DNA of 34,286 bases from Verrucomicrobiota bacterium (GTDB lineage: Bacteria; Verrucomicrobiota; Verrucomicrobiia; Chthoniobacterales; UBA10450): NCBI GenBank assembly GCA_003219415.1, contig QHOS01000032.1:1-34286 (forward strand), given 5' to 3'. Below are positions 1-7,905 of the stretch, in pieces. The position numbers and the translations under genes are program-made. The notes below the pieces were generated by a model, which searched no databases, was not told where the DNA came from, and saw only the letters and a list, made by a program, of their open reading frames with translations. How positions within the stretch are numbered: position 1 is the first letter of the stretch; each line of letters begins with the position of its first letter.

Positions 1-1
1 C

Positions 2-2185
2 AACACTGGAGGTAACTGGAGCGGTGGCGAAGCGATTATTCGTTTGCAAGCTGGGCCGATCTTTAGTGGAAACCCGACCGATTACTGGGCGCCTACTAAT
101 TGGCTATCACTTGATAACGGCGATATCGATCTTGGGGGGTGCGGCGCAGTGCTCATCGATGTACCCGGCGCGACGCCTTCGCAGCTGGCGCTCGCGTTGG
201 GGAAAGATGGCAATGCCTATTTGTTAAATCGTAATAATCTCGGCGGCATTACCACACCGTTAGCATCCGCGAACGTGGGTGTAGGAATCAGAGGTCAATC
301 CGCTGCCAGTTATCGCACTGGCAACGGAAAATACTTTGTTTTTCGCGATGGTAGCAGCGCGATTTCGGCTTACAAAGTTACTGCAACAAATCCGCCAACC
401 ATCGTCCCTGCTTGGAGCGTCAGTCAGACCGGCCAGGGGTCGCCGTGGGTCACAACTACTGATGGGACCAATAATGCGATCGTGTGGGTGGTCGGTTCCG
501 GAAACGGCGACCAGCGCTTGCACGCCTATAATGGCGATACTGGCGCGGTGGTTTACGCCGGCGGTGGGACGAACGAGCTGATGGCCAATACACGTAAGTG
601 GAACATTGGCATCGTCGCGCGCGGTCGGATCTATTTTGCCGCCAGCAACAAAGTTTATGCTTTTGCCGTGCCGGCAGGAAACCCTACCCCTACCCCAATA
701 CCCACTCCTACTGCCACTCCGCCTGGTAGTCTGGTAGCAGCTTACGGGTTCAATGAAGGGAGTGGGACGACGGTAAATGATGCCTCCGGTCATGGGATTA
801 CTGGGAATATCTTCGGCGCAACTTGGATTACGGGTGGAAGATTTGGCAAAGCACTGAGTTTCAACGGATCGAGCAGTTATGTTGACCTCGGTAACCCCGC
901 GCTGTTGCAGATCACCGGAAGTATGACTTGGAGCGCCTGGGTTAAGGCTGCCGCCAACCTGCCGGACGACGGACAAATCGTGGCTAAATCCAATGACCTC
1001 TCCGGATGGCAACTTAAGACAAGTCCTGACACTGGGCCGCACACCTTTGGGGTGACAGTCTCCGGTGGGACCACTGCCTTTGCTCAGCGTTATAGCGCGA
1101 CTGTTCGGTCTTTGAATACTTGGTATCACGTTGCGGGAGTCTACAATGCTGCTGCTCGGACCCTGGATATTTACGTAAATGGAGTGCGGGACAATGGTGT
1201 GCTCACAGGTACGATCCCAGCGTCACAGATAAACTCCGCGGTTAATGTGAATATTGGGCGACGCAGCGGCGGGTATTACTTTAACGGGATCATTGATGAG
1301 ATGCGCATCTACAACCGAGCGCTGAGCCAAGCGGAAATTCAGGCCGACATGAATACGCCCGTTGGAAGTTGGCCACCTACCCCTACCCCTACCCCTACCC
1401 CTACCCCTGCACCTACATCTACACCAACGGCCACACCTCGAGCAACACCTACACCTACAGCAACTCCCACGGCCACCCCTACACCTAGCCCTCCAAGTAA
1501 CACGTTCCTTACTAATCTTTACGCCTACTACAAGCTGGATGAAGGCAGTGGTGGGGCTTCTGACGCTTCTATCAACAGACGCAACCTATCACAAGGATCA
1601 GGCACAATCGGGGCGGGCACAGGAAAGATTAACGGAGCGCGGTTATGGTCTGGAGGGTACTCAGGTCCATTCTTGTTTGACGCAAGTTCCACCAGCACGT
1701 TCCAACCGGGAGCAAGTCACATATTCGTCAGCGCATGGGTAAAGTCCGCGGTCACGACATATAGCTACGATGCCGGCATTGCGGGTAAATTCGTTCTTCC
1801 TCACGCGTCATGGTTATTGTTTAGGCAAGCTGACGCTAACGGGAGAAAGCTGGAATTTCTGGCGATGACAGACGGAAGGACAATCGGTGCTTCTGCTTCC
1901 ACGTTCGCTCTCACTGACACCAACTGGCATTTCGTAGCTGCTGGATGGGACGGGTCCAACATCAAGATTTCTGTCGATGGCGGAGCATTTGTCACTTCTC
2001 CATATTCCGGTCCAATCTTTGGTGACGGCACAGGCGCGTTCCAGATCGGCAGCGAAGCGGCTTCAAATACGTGGAACGGATTGATTGACGAAGTCGGTAT
2101 CTGGATTGGACGGGCGCTGACCCAGACAGAAGTTGGACAACTTTACAATAACGGCGCTGGGTTGCCGTTCAGTTCGTTCCATTAA
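2..2185 (+). CDS. Secreted PQQ-like beta-propeller protein with two LamG domains (5' end outside window)
   Basis: The reading frame is open from base 2, so the start and any signal peptide lie upstream of the window. The first ~220 residues look like the end of a PQQ/BamB-type beta-propeller (ALGKDGNAYLLNRNNLGG; later NKVYAFAVPAG). A short Thr-Pro linker (about 680-730) leads to a LamG/concanavalin-like domain (about 730-1345; LVAAYGFNEGSGTTVNDASG, then WSAWVKA). A second Thr-Pro linker (1376-1497) leads to another LamG domain (about 1515-2180; LYAYYKLDEGSGG). LamG domains usually bind glycans or proteins, so an extracellular adhesive or polysaccharide-binding role is inferred; no catalytic motif is visible. 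There is no obvious C-terminal sorting signal. The second linker is built on a perfect hexanucleotide repeat. The fold assignment is firm, the function open. Confidence 0.8.
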   Translation, partial: NTGGNWSGGEAIIRLQAGPIFSGNPTDYWAPTNWLSLDNGDIDLGGCGAVLIDVPGATPSQLALALGKDGNAYLLNRNNLGGITTPLASANVGVGIRGQSAASYRTGNGKYFVFRDGSSAISAYKVTATNPPTIVPAWSVSQTGQGSPWVTTTDGTNNAIVWVVGSGNGDQRLHAYNGDTGAVVYAGGGTNELMANTRKWNIGIVARGRIYFAASNKVYAFAVPAGNPTPTPIPTPTATPPGSLVAAYGFNEGSGTTVNDASGHGITGNIFGATWITGGRFGKALSFNGSSSYVDLGNPALLQITGSMTWSAWVKAAANLPDDGQIVAKSNDLSGWQLKTSPDTGPHTFGVTVSGGTTAFAQRYSATVRSLNTWYHVAGVYNAAARTLDIYVNGVRDNGVLTGTIPASQINSAVNVNIGRRSGGYYFNGIIDEMRIYNRALSQAEIQADMNTPVGSWPPTPTPTPTPTPAPTSTPTATPRATPTPTATPTATPTPSPPSNTFLTNLYAYYKLDEGSGGASDASINRRNLSQGSGTIGAGTGKINGARLWSGGYSGPFLFDASSTSTFQPGASHIFVSAWVKSAVTTYSYDAGIAGKFVLPHASWLLFRQADANGRKLEFLAMTDGRTIGASASTFALTDTNWHFVAAGWDGSNIKISVDGGAFVTSPYSGPIFGDGTGAFQIGSEAASNTWNGLIDEVGIWIGRALTQTEVGQLYNNGAGLPFSSFH
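1376..1497 (+). repeat. Thr-Pro linker on ACCCCT hexanucleotide tandem repeat
   Basis: Inside the LamG protein, five consecutive ACCCCT units (about 1379-1408) encode alternating Thr-Pro and continue into a looser (Thr/Ala/Ser)-Pro stretch to about 1497. The linker joins the two LamG domains. The complementary strand carries five runs of four G, a pattern able to form a G-quadruplex. Gain or loss of whole six-base units would keep the frame and change only linker length. Confidence 0.85.
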
Positions 2186-2384
2186 TCTTGTCCCACGTCA
2201 CGTCACCCGCGGTTCAGAGCTTACGGCGATGCATCCGACACCAGGTGTGCGATTTTCAAAAAAAGCTTGTGGATCAGGCGGCGTTAGGGTATTCACGGCG
2301 GCGTCTTCCAACTCCGACAAGAACAGCCAAGCGACGTTGGTGGCATATTGATCGACGCCGTTTGGTCGGTAGAATTTTGAGCGG

Positions 2385-2401
2385 GGCGAGGTTGTCTCGC
2401 C
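2385..2401. repeat. Inverted repeat (GGCGAG / CTCGCC)
   Basis: Perfect 6-bp arms, GGCGAG at 2385-2390 and CTCGCC at 2396-2401, with loop GTTGT. It lies about 200 bases past the LamG gene stop. No T-run follows, so it is not a clear intrinsic terminator; it could be part of a dispersed palindromic repeat. Confidence 0.4.
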
Positions 2402-2880
2402 GGTAGGATGCATTGCCAGTAAAGTTGTCGGGACTTAATCTGGCAACGCCCGATGCGCGTCATCGTCGCCCGCTCAAATTTCTTTTATACCAGCCAACCG
2501 TAAAAAAGCAACCCTCGTGCCAAAAAGGCAAAGTGTCGTTCAAGAAATGTCTGACGCCTGTTCGCCGTGGCAGGACTCCGGGGACTCCAACGGGTGTTTG
2601 CATTTCTCACCTCTTTCTACGGAAACAGCAGAACGAAGTCCTCGAAAAAATGCTGGAACGTCACTGATCCGCCGATCATCGTGATGTCTGTAAGCCTTTT
2701 TCGATGTCGGTCATTCTCTGAAAGACCAATCGAAAGACCGGAGAAAGCTGGACGGGAAATTCACGCGGGTCTCCGCTCACAAATTTGAACCGATTTTTCC
2801 TAGGTTGTAGTCCTAGCAAGGTATCAAAAAAACTTTGGAAGTGAGTCGAATCCGAAGTGTCGTCCACAATCCGGGGCCGC

Positions 2881-2900
2881 AACCGTTGTTTCAAACGGTT
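2881..2900. repeat. Inverted repeat (AACCGTT / AACGGTT)
   Basis: Perfect 7-bp arms at 2881-2887 and 2894-2900 with a 6-base spacer. A second short inverted repeat, CTAGG/CCTAG, lies nearby at about 2800-2815. Neither is followed by a T-run. They could be operators or stems of a structured RNA in the gene-poor interval; function unknown. Confidence 0.4.
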
Positions 2901-3064
2901 CAAGACAAACAATCAATAATGTGATGAGAAATGATCGAAGTTGAATTTTCATTAGGCGTGGAGTTTCAAAGGTGTAAAGTATTCCGCCACTGGTTTTGAC
3001 GTTTCCCCTGGTCAGTTCTCCGGAAATTCTGGACTAAGGTCTGTTGAACCGGTGATCTCGGCTA

Positions 3065-3160
3065 TCACCGCGGCGGCTTTGGCCGAAGCAGTGGTGTTGG
3101 ACGAGGCCTCGGCATTGGACTAAGCCTCGGAGTAGCTGTGCCTGTAGGCGTAGGCGTCTA
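3065..3160 (-). pseudogene. Possible remnant of a Thr/Pro/Arg-rich protein tail
   Basis: Reading the minus strand from 3157 down to the TGA at 3067-3065 gives about 30 codons: TPTPTGTATPRLSPMPRPRP followed by a further Pro/Arg-rich stretch ending PPR. The frame has a stop immediately upstream (TAG at 3160-3158) and no start codon, so it cannot be an intact gene. The composition resembles Thr-Pro linkers like those in the LamG gene at the window start. I infer a leftover tail of a degraded gene, but low complexity makes chance possible. Confidence 0.3.
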
Positions 3161-3172
3161 ACAGCTGCCAAA

Positions 3173-3203
3173 AAGCGGCGCACATTAATGCACACCGCCG
3201 CTT
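3173..3203 (-). terminator. Rho-independent terminator of the GT4-GNAT operon
   Basis: On the minus strand, AAGCGGCG (3203-3196) pairs perfectly with CGCCGCTT (3180-3173), and the second arm runs into a short T-run (TTTTT at about 3174-3170). The loop is 15 bases. It sits 18 bases past the GNAT stop codon, exactly where a terminator for this transcript is expected. Confidence 0.7.
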
Positions 3204-3220
3204 GGAACAAGTTGCCAGGA

Positions 3221-3916
3221 TTACAAGCGTGAACGCGTCGTGACGGAAAGCGGTTCGGCCGTCTCCAGGGTTTTGATCACGGTGCTGAGATAAACCGATT
3301 TGGGATAAATTGCTCTGTATTTCGTGATCTCCGCTCGATTCAGCACTTTGAATCCGTAGCGCTCGAACATTTTCTCTCCGCGTCGGCTTTCGAATGTAAC
3401 AATCTGGCCGTAAACGCGTTTTTCACCGGAGCGGTAGAGATAACTTAAATACGCGCTCATCAAGGCGCGTGTCGTCGAAACCTTGCGCGCGTCTGGCAGC
3501 AGATTGATATGAAAATGTGGCGTGCGTCTCGGCGCTGCCGGCACCTCACGCCAACCATACACGAGCAGCCACCGAATAAATCGGCGCGAGCGTTCGCGGT
3601 AGCGGAAATATCGCGTCAAGGAGCGAAAAAAGAGCCAGACGTTTTGGTAAAGCGCGTACACCTGGTTCTGCAGAGGCTTGCGAGATCCCAGAAGATACCC
3701 CCGAATTTCGCCATCTACTTCAAGCAAAAAACACGACTCGGGTTCGTGATCGGTGTAATAGGTAGTGAGAAAGTCAGCGAACAATTCTCGATCTTCATAC
3801 ACGGGATCAATCGGCTCGCCGAGAAATCCGGTATCACAGCAGAGCTTTCTTACCGCTTCGCGGTCCGATCTGCGATAGCCACGAATGAGGAACGGCCTAT
3901 GGTCGTCGTCCGTCAT
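3221..3916 (-). CDS. GNAT-family N-acetyltransferase
   Basis: The 231-residue product begins IRGYRRSDREAVRKLC, the usual opening strand and helix of GNAT enzymes, followed by FLLEVDGEIRGYLLGSRKP (beta strands 2-3) and a C-terminal FERYGFKVLNRAEI resembling the conserved GNAT end. The Q/R-x-x-G-x-G/A acetyl-CoA loop is not evident; the equivalent place, after HFHINLLPDAR, reads KVSTTRALMSAY. The middle (about residues 85-125) is unusually rich in Arg and aromatics. The start codon overlaps the glycosyltransferase stop as ATGA, implying coupled translation. Acylation of an amino sugar or of the glycosyltransferase's product is a plausible role, but the substrate is unknown. Confidence 0.75.
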   Translation of the reverse strand: MTDDDHRPFLIRGYRRSDREAVRKLCCDTGFLGEPIDPVYEDRELFADFLTTYYTDHEPESCFLLEVDGEIRGYLLGSRKPLQNQVYALYQNVWLFFRSLTRYFRYRERSRRFIRWLLVYGWREVPAAPRRTPHFHINLLPDARKVSTTRALMSAYLSYLYRSGEKRVYGQIVTFESRRGEKMFERYGFKVLNRAEITKYRAIYPKSVYLSTVIKTLETAEPLSVTTRSRL

Positions 3917-5127
3917 CTAGAATGGCCGTAGTTTGCGCGAACCTCGCGATAAATGCAAAACAGTTCCTCAAATACGCGCGGCCAGCTATAGAGCCTTTCC
4001 GTTGCGCCCGCGGCGGCCTTCCCCAAAGCGGACAATTTTTTAACGCTAGAATCTTCGATTGCATCGGTCAGCGCTTCAGGGCTGTTCTCTCGCGCCCACG
4101 ATTTCTGGTCGTGGCAAATAATCTGATCCATGTAGCTCCCGCGAATTCCCACTACGGGTGTGCCGCATGCCTGACTTTCCAGCGCCACAAGTCCAAATGT
4201 CTCCTGAACGCCCGGATGAACGAAAAGATCGGCAGCGCGATAGTAACGGGCGAGATCGATGGAGTCTGCGCAGTATGAAATCCAAGAGAGGTTTCCAGCG
4301 CGCCGCTGCAACTTTTGCACTTTGTTCCGCTGCGGTCCGTCGCCGATAACCAACAGGTGAAATTTATTCTGTCGCCGCTGGAGCAGAAGCTCGAAAGCTC
4401 GAAACAAGGTTTGTGTGTTTTTTTCCCTGGCCAATCGTCCCGCGTAAAGAAGCAGCGTCTGCCCGCAGTCGATGCCTAACGAGTGGCGTGTGGCGGCTCC
4501 ATCATCGGGCACGGGCTTGAAAACGCCAGTGTTCACCCCGAGCCGCACCGGACGCACATTGCACACACCCCATTCGGAAAGAAGCTCGGCTAGCCTTTCG
4601 GATGGCACCAGCGTGGCTTGAAAACGATTGTAAAGTCTACGCACATAAGCGCGCGTCAGCTTCATCGCTCGCTGCGTTCCGCGTTTGCCCAGGAATGTTG
4701 TGCCCCCACGAAGATACGCTTCCGGGAAATGGGAATGATAAAAACCAACGACCGGAACTCTCAGCGCGCGACCAGCGGCAATCGCTTTCCATCCAATCTG
4801 ATACGGATCGCTTGATTCGATAAGATCAGGGCGCTCACGTTCCAGAATCACTTCGATCGCGCGGAAATTTAGCAGCGCGCGATACCTCGAGCTTCTCGAT
4901 ACTAATGGTGAGCGAATCGAATAGATTCGCGACCGGCCATTTGTCGTTACCTCATTTTTCGGTCCGGGGATGATAAGCACGTGCGTGTCGTCAGGCGAAC
5001 AGCTGCTGATGTACGCAATCTTTTCATGAACGTACCGTTTCACGCCTCCACTTACCGGAGAGTAAAACTGGGTGAGGTCGCAGATTTTCAAGCTTGCACT
5101 GTAGTCGTCGCCCTGTGAACGACGCAA
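3913..5127 (-). CDS. GT4-family glycosyltransferase
   Basis: The protein (about 404 residues) has a GT-B fold layout. The N-terminal acceptor domain has the glycine-rich FYSPVSGGVKRYVHEK. The C-terminal donor domain has LLYAGRLAREKNT and VHPGVQETFGLVALESQACG, whose two Glu form the E-x7-E motif of retaining GT4 enzymes. It would transfer a sugar from a nucleotide donor to a lipid, glycan or small molecule at the cytoplasmic face of the membrane. The longest frame starts at a TTG (5127); a second TTG at 5091 gives MKICDLTQFYSP, the more typical family start, so the start is uncertain. The gene overlaps the GNAT by ATGA. Family certain, donor and acceptor unknown. Confidence 0.88.
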   Translation of the reverse strand: MRRSQGDDYSASLKICDLTQFYSPVSGGVKRYVHEKIAYISSCSPDDTHVLIIPGPKNEVTTNGRSRIYSIRSPLVSRSSRYRALLNFRAIEVILERERPDLIESSDPYQIGWKAIAAGRALRVPVVGFYHSHFPEAYLRGGTTFLGKRGTQRAMKLTRAYVRRLYNRFQATLVPSERLAELLSEWGVCNVRPVRLGVNTGVFKPVPDDGAATRHSLGIDCGQTLLLYAGRLAREKNTQTLFRAFELLLQRRQNKFHLLVIGDGPQRNKVQKLQRRAGNLSWISYCADSIDLARYYRAADLFVHPGVQETFGLVALESQACGTPVVGIRGSYMDQIICHDQKSWARENSPEALTDAIEDSSVKKLSALGKAAAGATERLYSWPRVFEELFCIYREVRANYGHSR

Positions 5128-5155
5128 TGCAGGGATGGTGAAAGGTCCAACTCGG

Positions 5156-5204
5156 CGCTTCGCACCCGCCTTCGCTGAACTTCGGCGTGCCAGCCAGCGA
5201 AGCG
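5156..5204. repeat. Nested palindromic element between trxB and the GT4 gene
   Basis: CGCTTCGC (5156-5163) is matched by GCGAAGCG (5197-5204), and between them CGCC and GGCG can form an inner stem around TTCGCTGAACTTC. The two-level hairpin occupies most of the 93-base gap between the trxB stop and the longest GT4 start. It resembles REP-like intergenic palindromes and might also slow or terminate transcription, but has no T-run. Confidence 0.45.
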
Positions 5205-5220
5205 ACTACAGAAGCGACGA

Positions 5221-6150
5221 TCAAGCATCGGACTCCAATTCGCTCAGGTATTTCTCCGCGTCCATTGCGGCTGCGCAACCCGATCCGGCTGCTGTCACGG
5301 CCTGCTTGTAAACGCGATCAGCCACGTCACCCGCAACGAACACACCGGGGTGTCTGCTCTCGACCAGCTTCTTGGTAATCAAATAACCGTCCGAATCCAT
5401 GTCGAGCTTGCCGCGATAGGCCTTGGTGTTGGGATCGTGACCAATTGCCACGAAAACACACGCCACCGCCAATTCCTGCTCTTCATTCGTTTTGACGTTG
5501 CGCAAACACACGGCGCGCATCTCGCCTTTTTCATCCGGAATGTATTCCGTAACCACAGTGTCCCAGATCGGTTCGATCTTCTTATTCGCAAACACACGAT
5601 CCTGCATGATTTTGGAAGCCCGCATCTTATCGCGTCGATGAACCAAGTAGACCTTTGAAGCGAAACGGGTGAGGAACAATGATTCCTCCGCTGAAGAGTC
5701 GCCTCCACCAACGACGCAAACCGGAACATTTTTGTAAAACGCGCCGTCGCATGTGGCGCAGGAGGTCAGTCCGTGACCTATCAGTTTCTGTTCATTTTCG
5801 AGTCCCAAATACCGCGCTGAAGCTCCGCTGGCGATGATCAACGCCTCTGTCTCCAACCACTCATCATCGGCTTTGATCCGAATATGCCGGTTGCTGGCAT
5901 CGAAATCGGTAGCCTCGGCGTACGAAAATCGGGCGCCAAACTTCTCGGCCTGCTTATGCATGTTCAGGATGAGCTGAGGTCCGTCGATTCCTTCTGGGAA
6001 ACCGGGATAGTTTTCAACAAGCGTAGTAGTCGAGAGTTGTCCGCCGGGGTGCCGACCTTCCAACACCAACGGGCTCAGATTCGCGCGAGCCGCGTAAATT
6101 GCCGCTGTCAATCCAGCGCAGCCGCTTCCAATAATGATCACTCTTTCCAT
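5221..6150 (-). CDS. trxB: Thioredoxin reductase
   Basis: At 309 residues this is a full-length low-molecular-weight thioredoxin reductase, the FAD enzyme that passes electrons from NADPH to thioredoxin. Visible elements are the N-terminal FAD loop (IIIGSGCAGLTAA), GRHPGGQLSTTT, the redox pair C131-A-T-C134 followed by DG, the NADPH loop VVGGGDSSAEE, the HRRDKMRAS segment that contacts the NADP phosphate, and the C-terminal GDVADRVYKQAVTAAGSG. The FAD loop carries Cys where GSGPAG is usual. It starts at ATG. It lies 98 bases downstream of the molybdoenzyme on the same strand and may share its transcript. Confidence is very high. Confidence 0.97.
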   Translation of the reverse strand: MERVIIIGSGCAGLTAAIYAARANLSPLVLEGRHPGGQLSTTTLVENYPGFPEGIDGPQLILNMHKQAEKFGARFSYAEATDFDASNRHIRIKADDEWLETEALIIASGASARYLGLENEQKLIGHGLTSCATCDGAFYKNVPVCVVGGGDSSAEESLFLTRFASKVYLVHRRDKMRASKIMQDRVFANKKIEPIWDTVVTEYIPDEKGEMRAVCLRNVKTNEEQELAVACVFVAIGHDPNTKAYRGKLDMDSDGYLITKKLVESRHPGVFVAGDVADRVYKQAVTAAGSGCAAAMDAEKYLSELESDA

Positions 6151-6188
6151 CGATAAAATCTAGCACACAGCGCAAGTTGTTGCGGGGG

Positions 6189-6217
6189 GCGACCTCGCGT
6201 CGCGGTGGCAAGCCACC
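6189..6217. repeat. Two adjacent short hairpins upstream of trxB
   Basis: GCGAC/GTCGC (6189-6203, 5-base loop) is followed directly by GGTGGC/GCCACC (6204-6217, 2-base centre). They lie between the molybdoenzyme stop and the trxB start. No T-run follows on the minus strand, so termination is uncertain. Confidence 0.3.
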
Positions 6218-6248
6218 TCACCCGCCAGATGCGCGGAGACAGGGCCAG

Positions 6249-7799
6249 CTACGCCGTCACGCGCACGCCAATCTCATGCAAGCCTGCTACGCCGGAAAAT
6301 GGGCCTCTATCTTCTTCCCATTCCTGCACATCGCCTTCTCCGTCTGTGGCCCGGGCGACCAACATGTAGTCACCTGCAGCATCTGGCATCCATTCGGTTT
6401 TCCAAAGCGACCATGCCAGATTGCCGCCGGAATAATAGATCTCAGCGTCGCGCCACGATTTGCCGCCGTCGCTGCTCAATTCCACGCGTGAGATACCACG
6501 GTCACCACCGTAGGCGATTCCCTTCACTTCAATCGGCCCGTTCAATTTGCCCAACGCGAACGACGACCAGGGATCCGGCACATCAATTCTCGATCTTGTC
6601 GGCGTGATAAAATCGGGGCCCCAGCCTTGTGCCTCGTAAAATCCTTTCGCGGTCGCGTCAGTCACTTCAATTCGGGTGAGCCATTTCACATGTTTTTCGC
6701 CGAAGTAACCTGGGACGATGAGACGCAACGGATACCCGTGCCGATCGGGCAACTCTGCGCCGTTCATTTCATAAGCAAGTAACGTGGTTGGCTCCAGCGC
6801 CTTCTCGAGCGGAATGGTATCGGTGTAATTGTCGACACCACTAAAGCGGACCCGCGCGGCGCCAGAAAGTGGGACGGCCCGATCCAGAACGTCACGCAGT
6901 GGAAAACCTTTCCAGACAGCATTGCTGATCAGTCCCGCATCCAGACCGTTGCTGATGCACATCAGCGTTGTTTCCTGCTCCTTCATTTCAAATCCCAACA
7001 GATCGTCGAACCGCCACGTGGCGGCGTTCTTCACGAGGCCGACTACTTCAAGATGCCAAAGATCAACATCCACCCGCGGATCGACGACATTCTTCGTCAC
7101 GCAATAAAACAATTCGGTAGGCGTGATCGGCTGGACAATGCGGCCTTTATACTGCGTGCCGTCGTAACTAAAGGTCGCCGCACGATAAAGCTTGCGAGCC
7201 AACGCAATTCCACCGCCCGTAACTGCAGCTCCGACTACGCCAAGGACAAAAGCACGCCGTCCGATCGCCGGGCTGAATTCATAGTCCCGATCGCCGATTG
7301 TTCGTTGTGTAACAAATCGAAAACCAGTCACGAGTGTTCGTTCGAATAGAAAAACGCACAGAGCGAAACTAACGAGCGTGACCAGACGCGCAGCGCCGAT
7401 GGGCAAGCCAATGTAGCTCGTGCCCAAAACCGGCCAAAGCGCGATCGCAAGCACTACGATCGGCAACAAAACGAATATCGACATGGTCCGGATCGCAGAA
7501 GCTCCCGCAGGATTGCGGCGCGAGAACAATCCAAAGATCGCTCCGGCCATTGCGCCAACGATGAGTTGACCAGCTATCGTCGACCCAACGCCGAGTTGCT
7601 TGAGATGATTGTAACCGCCGACCTTGCCCATAATGGAAAGAAACGGACCGGGCGGAATGAAAACCGAAAGTCGATCGCCAATAATTACAAGTGGTGTAGC
7701 CACGCCCAGCACAGCGAGCAATAACATCGCCGCGGTCATCACGACTCCGGCGAGCAATCCGGCGAGTAGTCCAGCGAAAATTGCCTTCGTTCTATTCAC
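6249..7799 (-). CDS. Membrane-fused sulfite-oxidase-family molybdopterin oxidoreductase
   Basis: The 516-residue protein has two parts. Residues 1-205 hold about four hydrophobic segments (around 8-40, 72-95, 105-130, 137-160), then GRRAFVLGVVGAAVTGGG, a fifth segment resembling a Tat signal with paired arginines. From about 215 it is a sulfite-oxidase-fold Moco domain: TLMCISNGLDAGLISNAVWK, where the Cys is the probable molybdenum ligand, then DRHGYPLRLIVPGYFGEKHV and WLTRIEV. An Ig-like dimerisation domain follows (VKGIAYGGDRGISRVELSSD to the end). Start is GTG. Such enzymes oxidise sulfite or reduce S- or N-oxides; the substrate here is unknown. No cytochrome or YedZ-like partner is adjacent. 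Confidence 0.87.
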   Translation of the reverse strand: MNRTKAIFAGLLAGLLAGVVMTAAMLLLAVLGVATPLVIIGDRLSVFIPPGPFLSIMGKVGGYNHLKQLGVGSTIAGQLIVGAMAGAIFGLFSRRNPAGASAIRTMSIFVLLPIVVLAIALWPVLGTSYIGLPIGAARLVTLVSFALCVFLFERTLVTGFRFVTQRTIGDRDYEFSPAIGRRAFVLGVVGAAVTGGGIALARKLYRAATFSYDGTQYKGRIVQPITPTELFYCVTKNVVDPRVDVDLWHLEVVGLVKNAATWRFDDLLGFEMKEQETTLMCISNGLDAGLISNAVWKGFPLRDVLDRAVPLSGAARVRFSGVDNYTDTIPLEKALEPTTLLAYEMNGAELPDRHGYPLRLIVPGYFGEKHVKWLTRIEVTDATAKGFYEAQGWGPDFITPTRSRIDVPDPWSSFALGKLNGPIEVKGIAYGGDRGISRVELSSDGGKSWRDAEIYYSGGNLAWSLWKTEWMPDAAGDYMLVARATDGEGDVQEWEEDRGPFSGVAGLHEIGVRVTA

Positions 7800-7905
7800 A
7801 GCGGTGGTCGATCTTGTCGGCTTCCCGCCACAAGGGGATCAAATTGCCAGATTCCTAAGAACGAATTGCTCATTAAACTTGGCGACTTCGCTGCGGCAGG
7901 ATTTT

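Larger units (their letters stand above)
2186..3220. other. Gene-poor interval of about 1 kb
   Basis: No open frame here has a recognisable domain; those of 60-85 codons on either strand have unremarkable composition and overlap one another. The interval holds small inverted repeats (2385-2401, 2801-2815, 2881-2900), a possible Thr-Pro-rich coding remnant on the minus strand (3068-3157) and an intrinsic terminator (3173-3203) for the minus-strand genes to its right. It separates the plus-strand LamG gene from the converging GT4/GNAT pair. A decayed gene or an unrecognised small RNA cannot be excluded. Confidence 0.6.

Noticed and set aside
260-1129. Long open frame of 289 codons opposite the LamG gene
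   Set aside because: It lies wholly antisense to well-supported propeller and LamG coding sequence, has no recognisable domain, and its composition fits a shadow frame.
1376-1497. CRISPR-like repeat array
   Set aside because: The units are six bases long, contiguous, in frame and code for Thr-Pro; there are no spacers.
2413-2667. 84-codon plus-strand frame in the gene-poor gap
   Set aside because: No domain, no clear ribosome binding site, basic low-information composition, and overlapping frames of similar length on both strands.
2676-2912. 78-codon minus-strand frame in the gene-poor gap
   Set aside because: No recognisable domain or start signal, and it overlaps two inverted repeats; not enough to call a gene.
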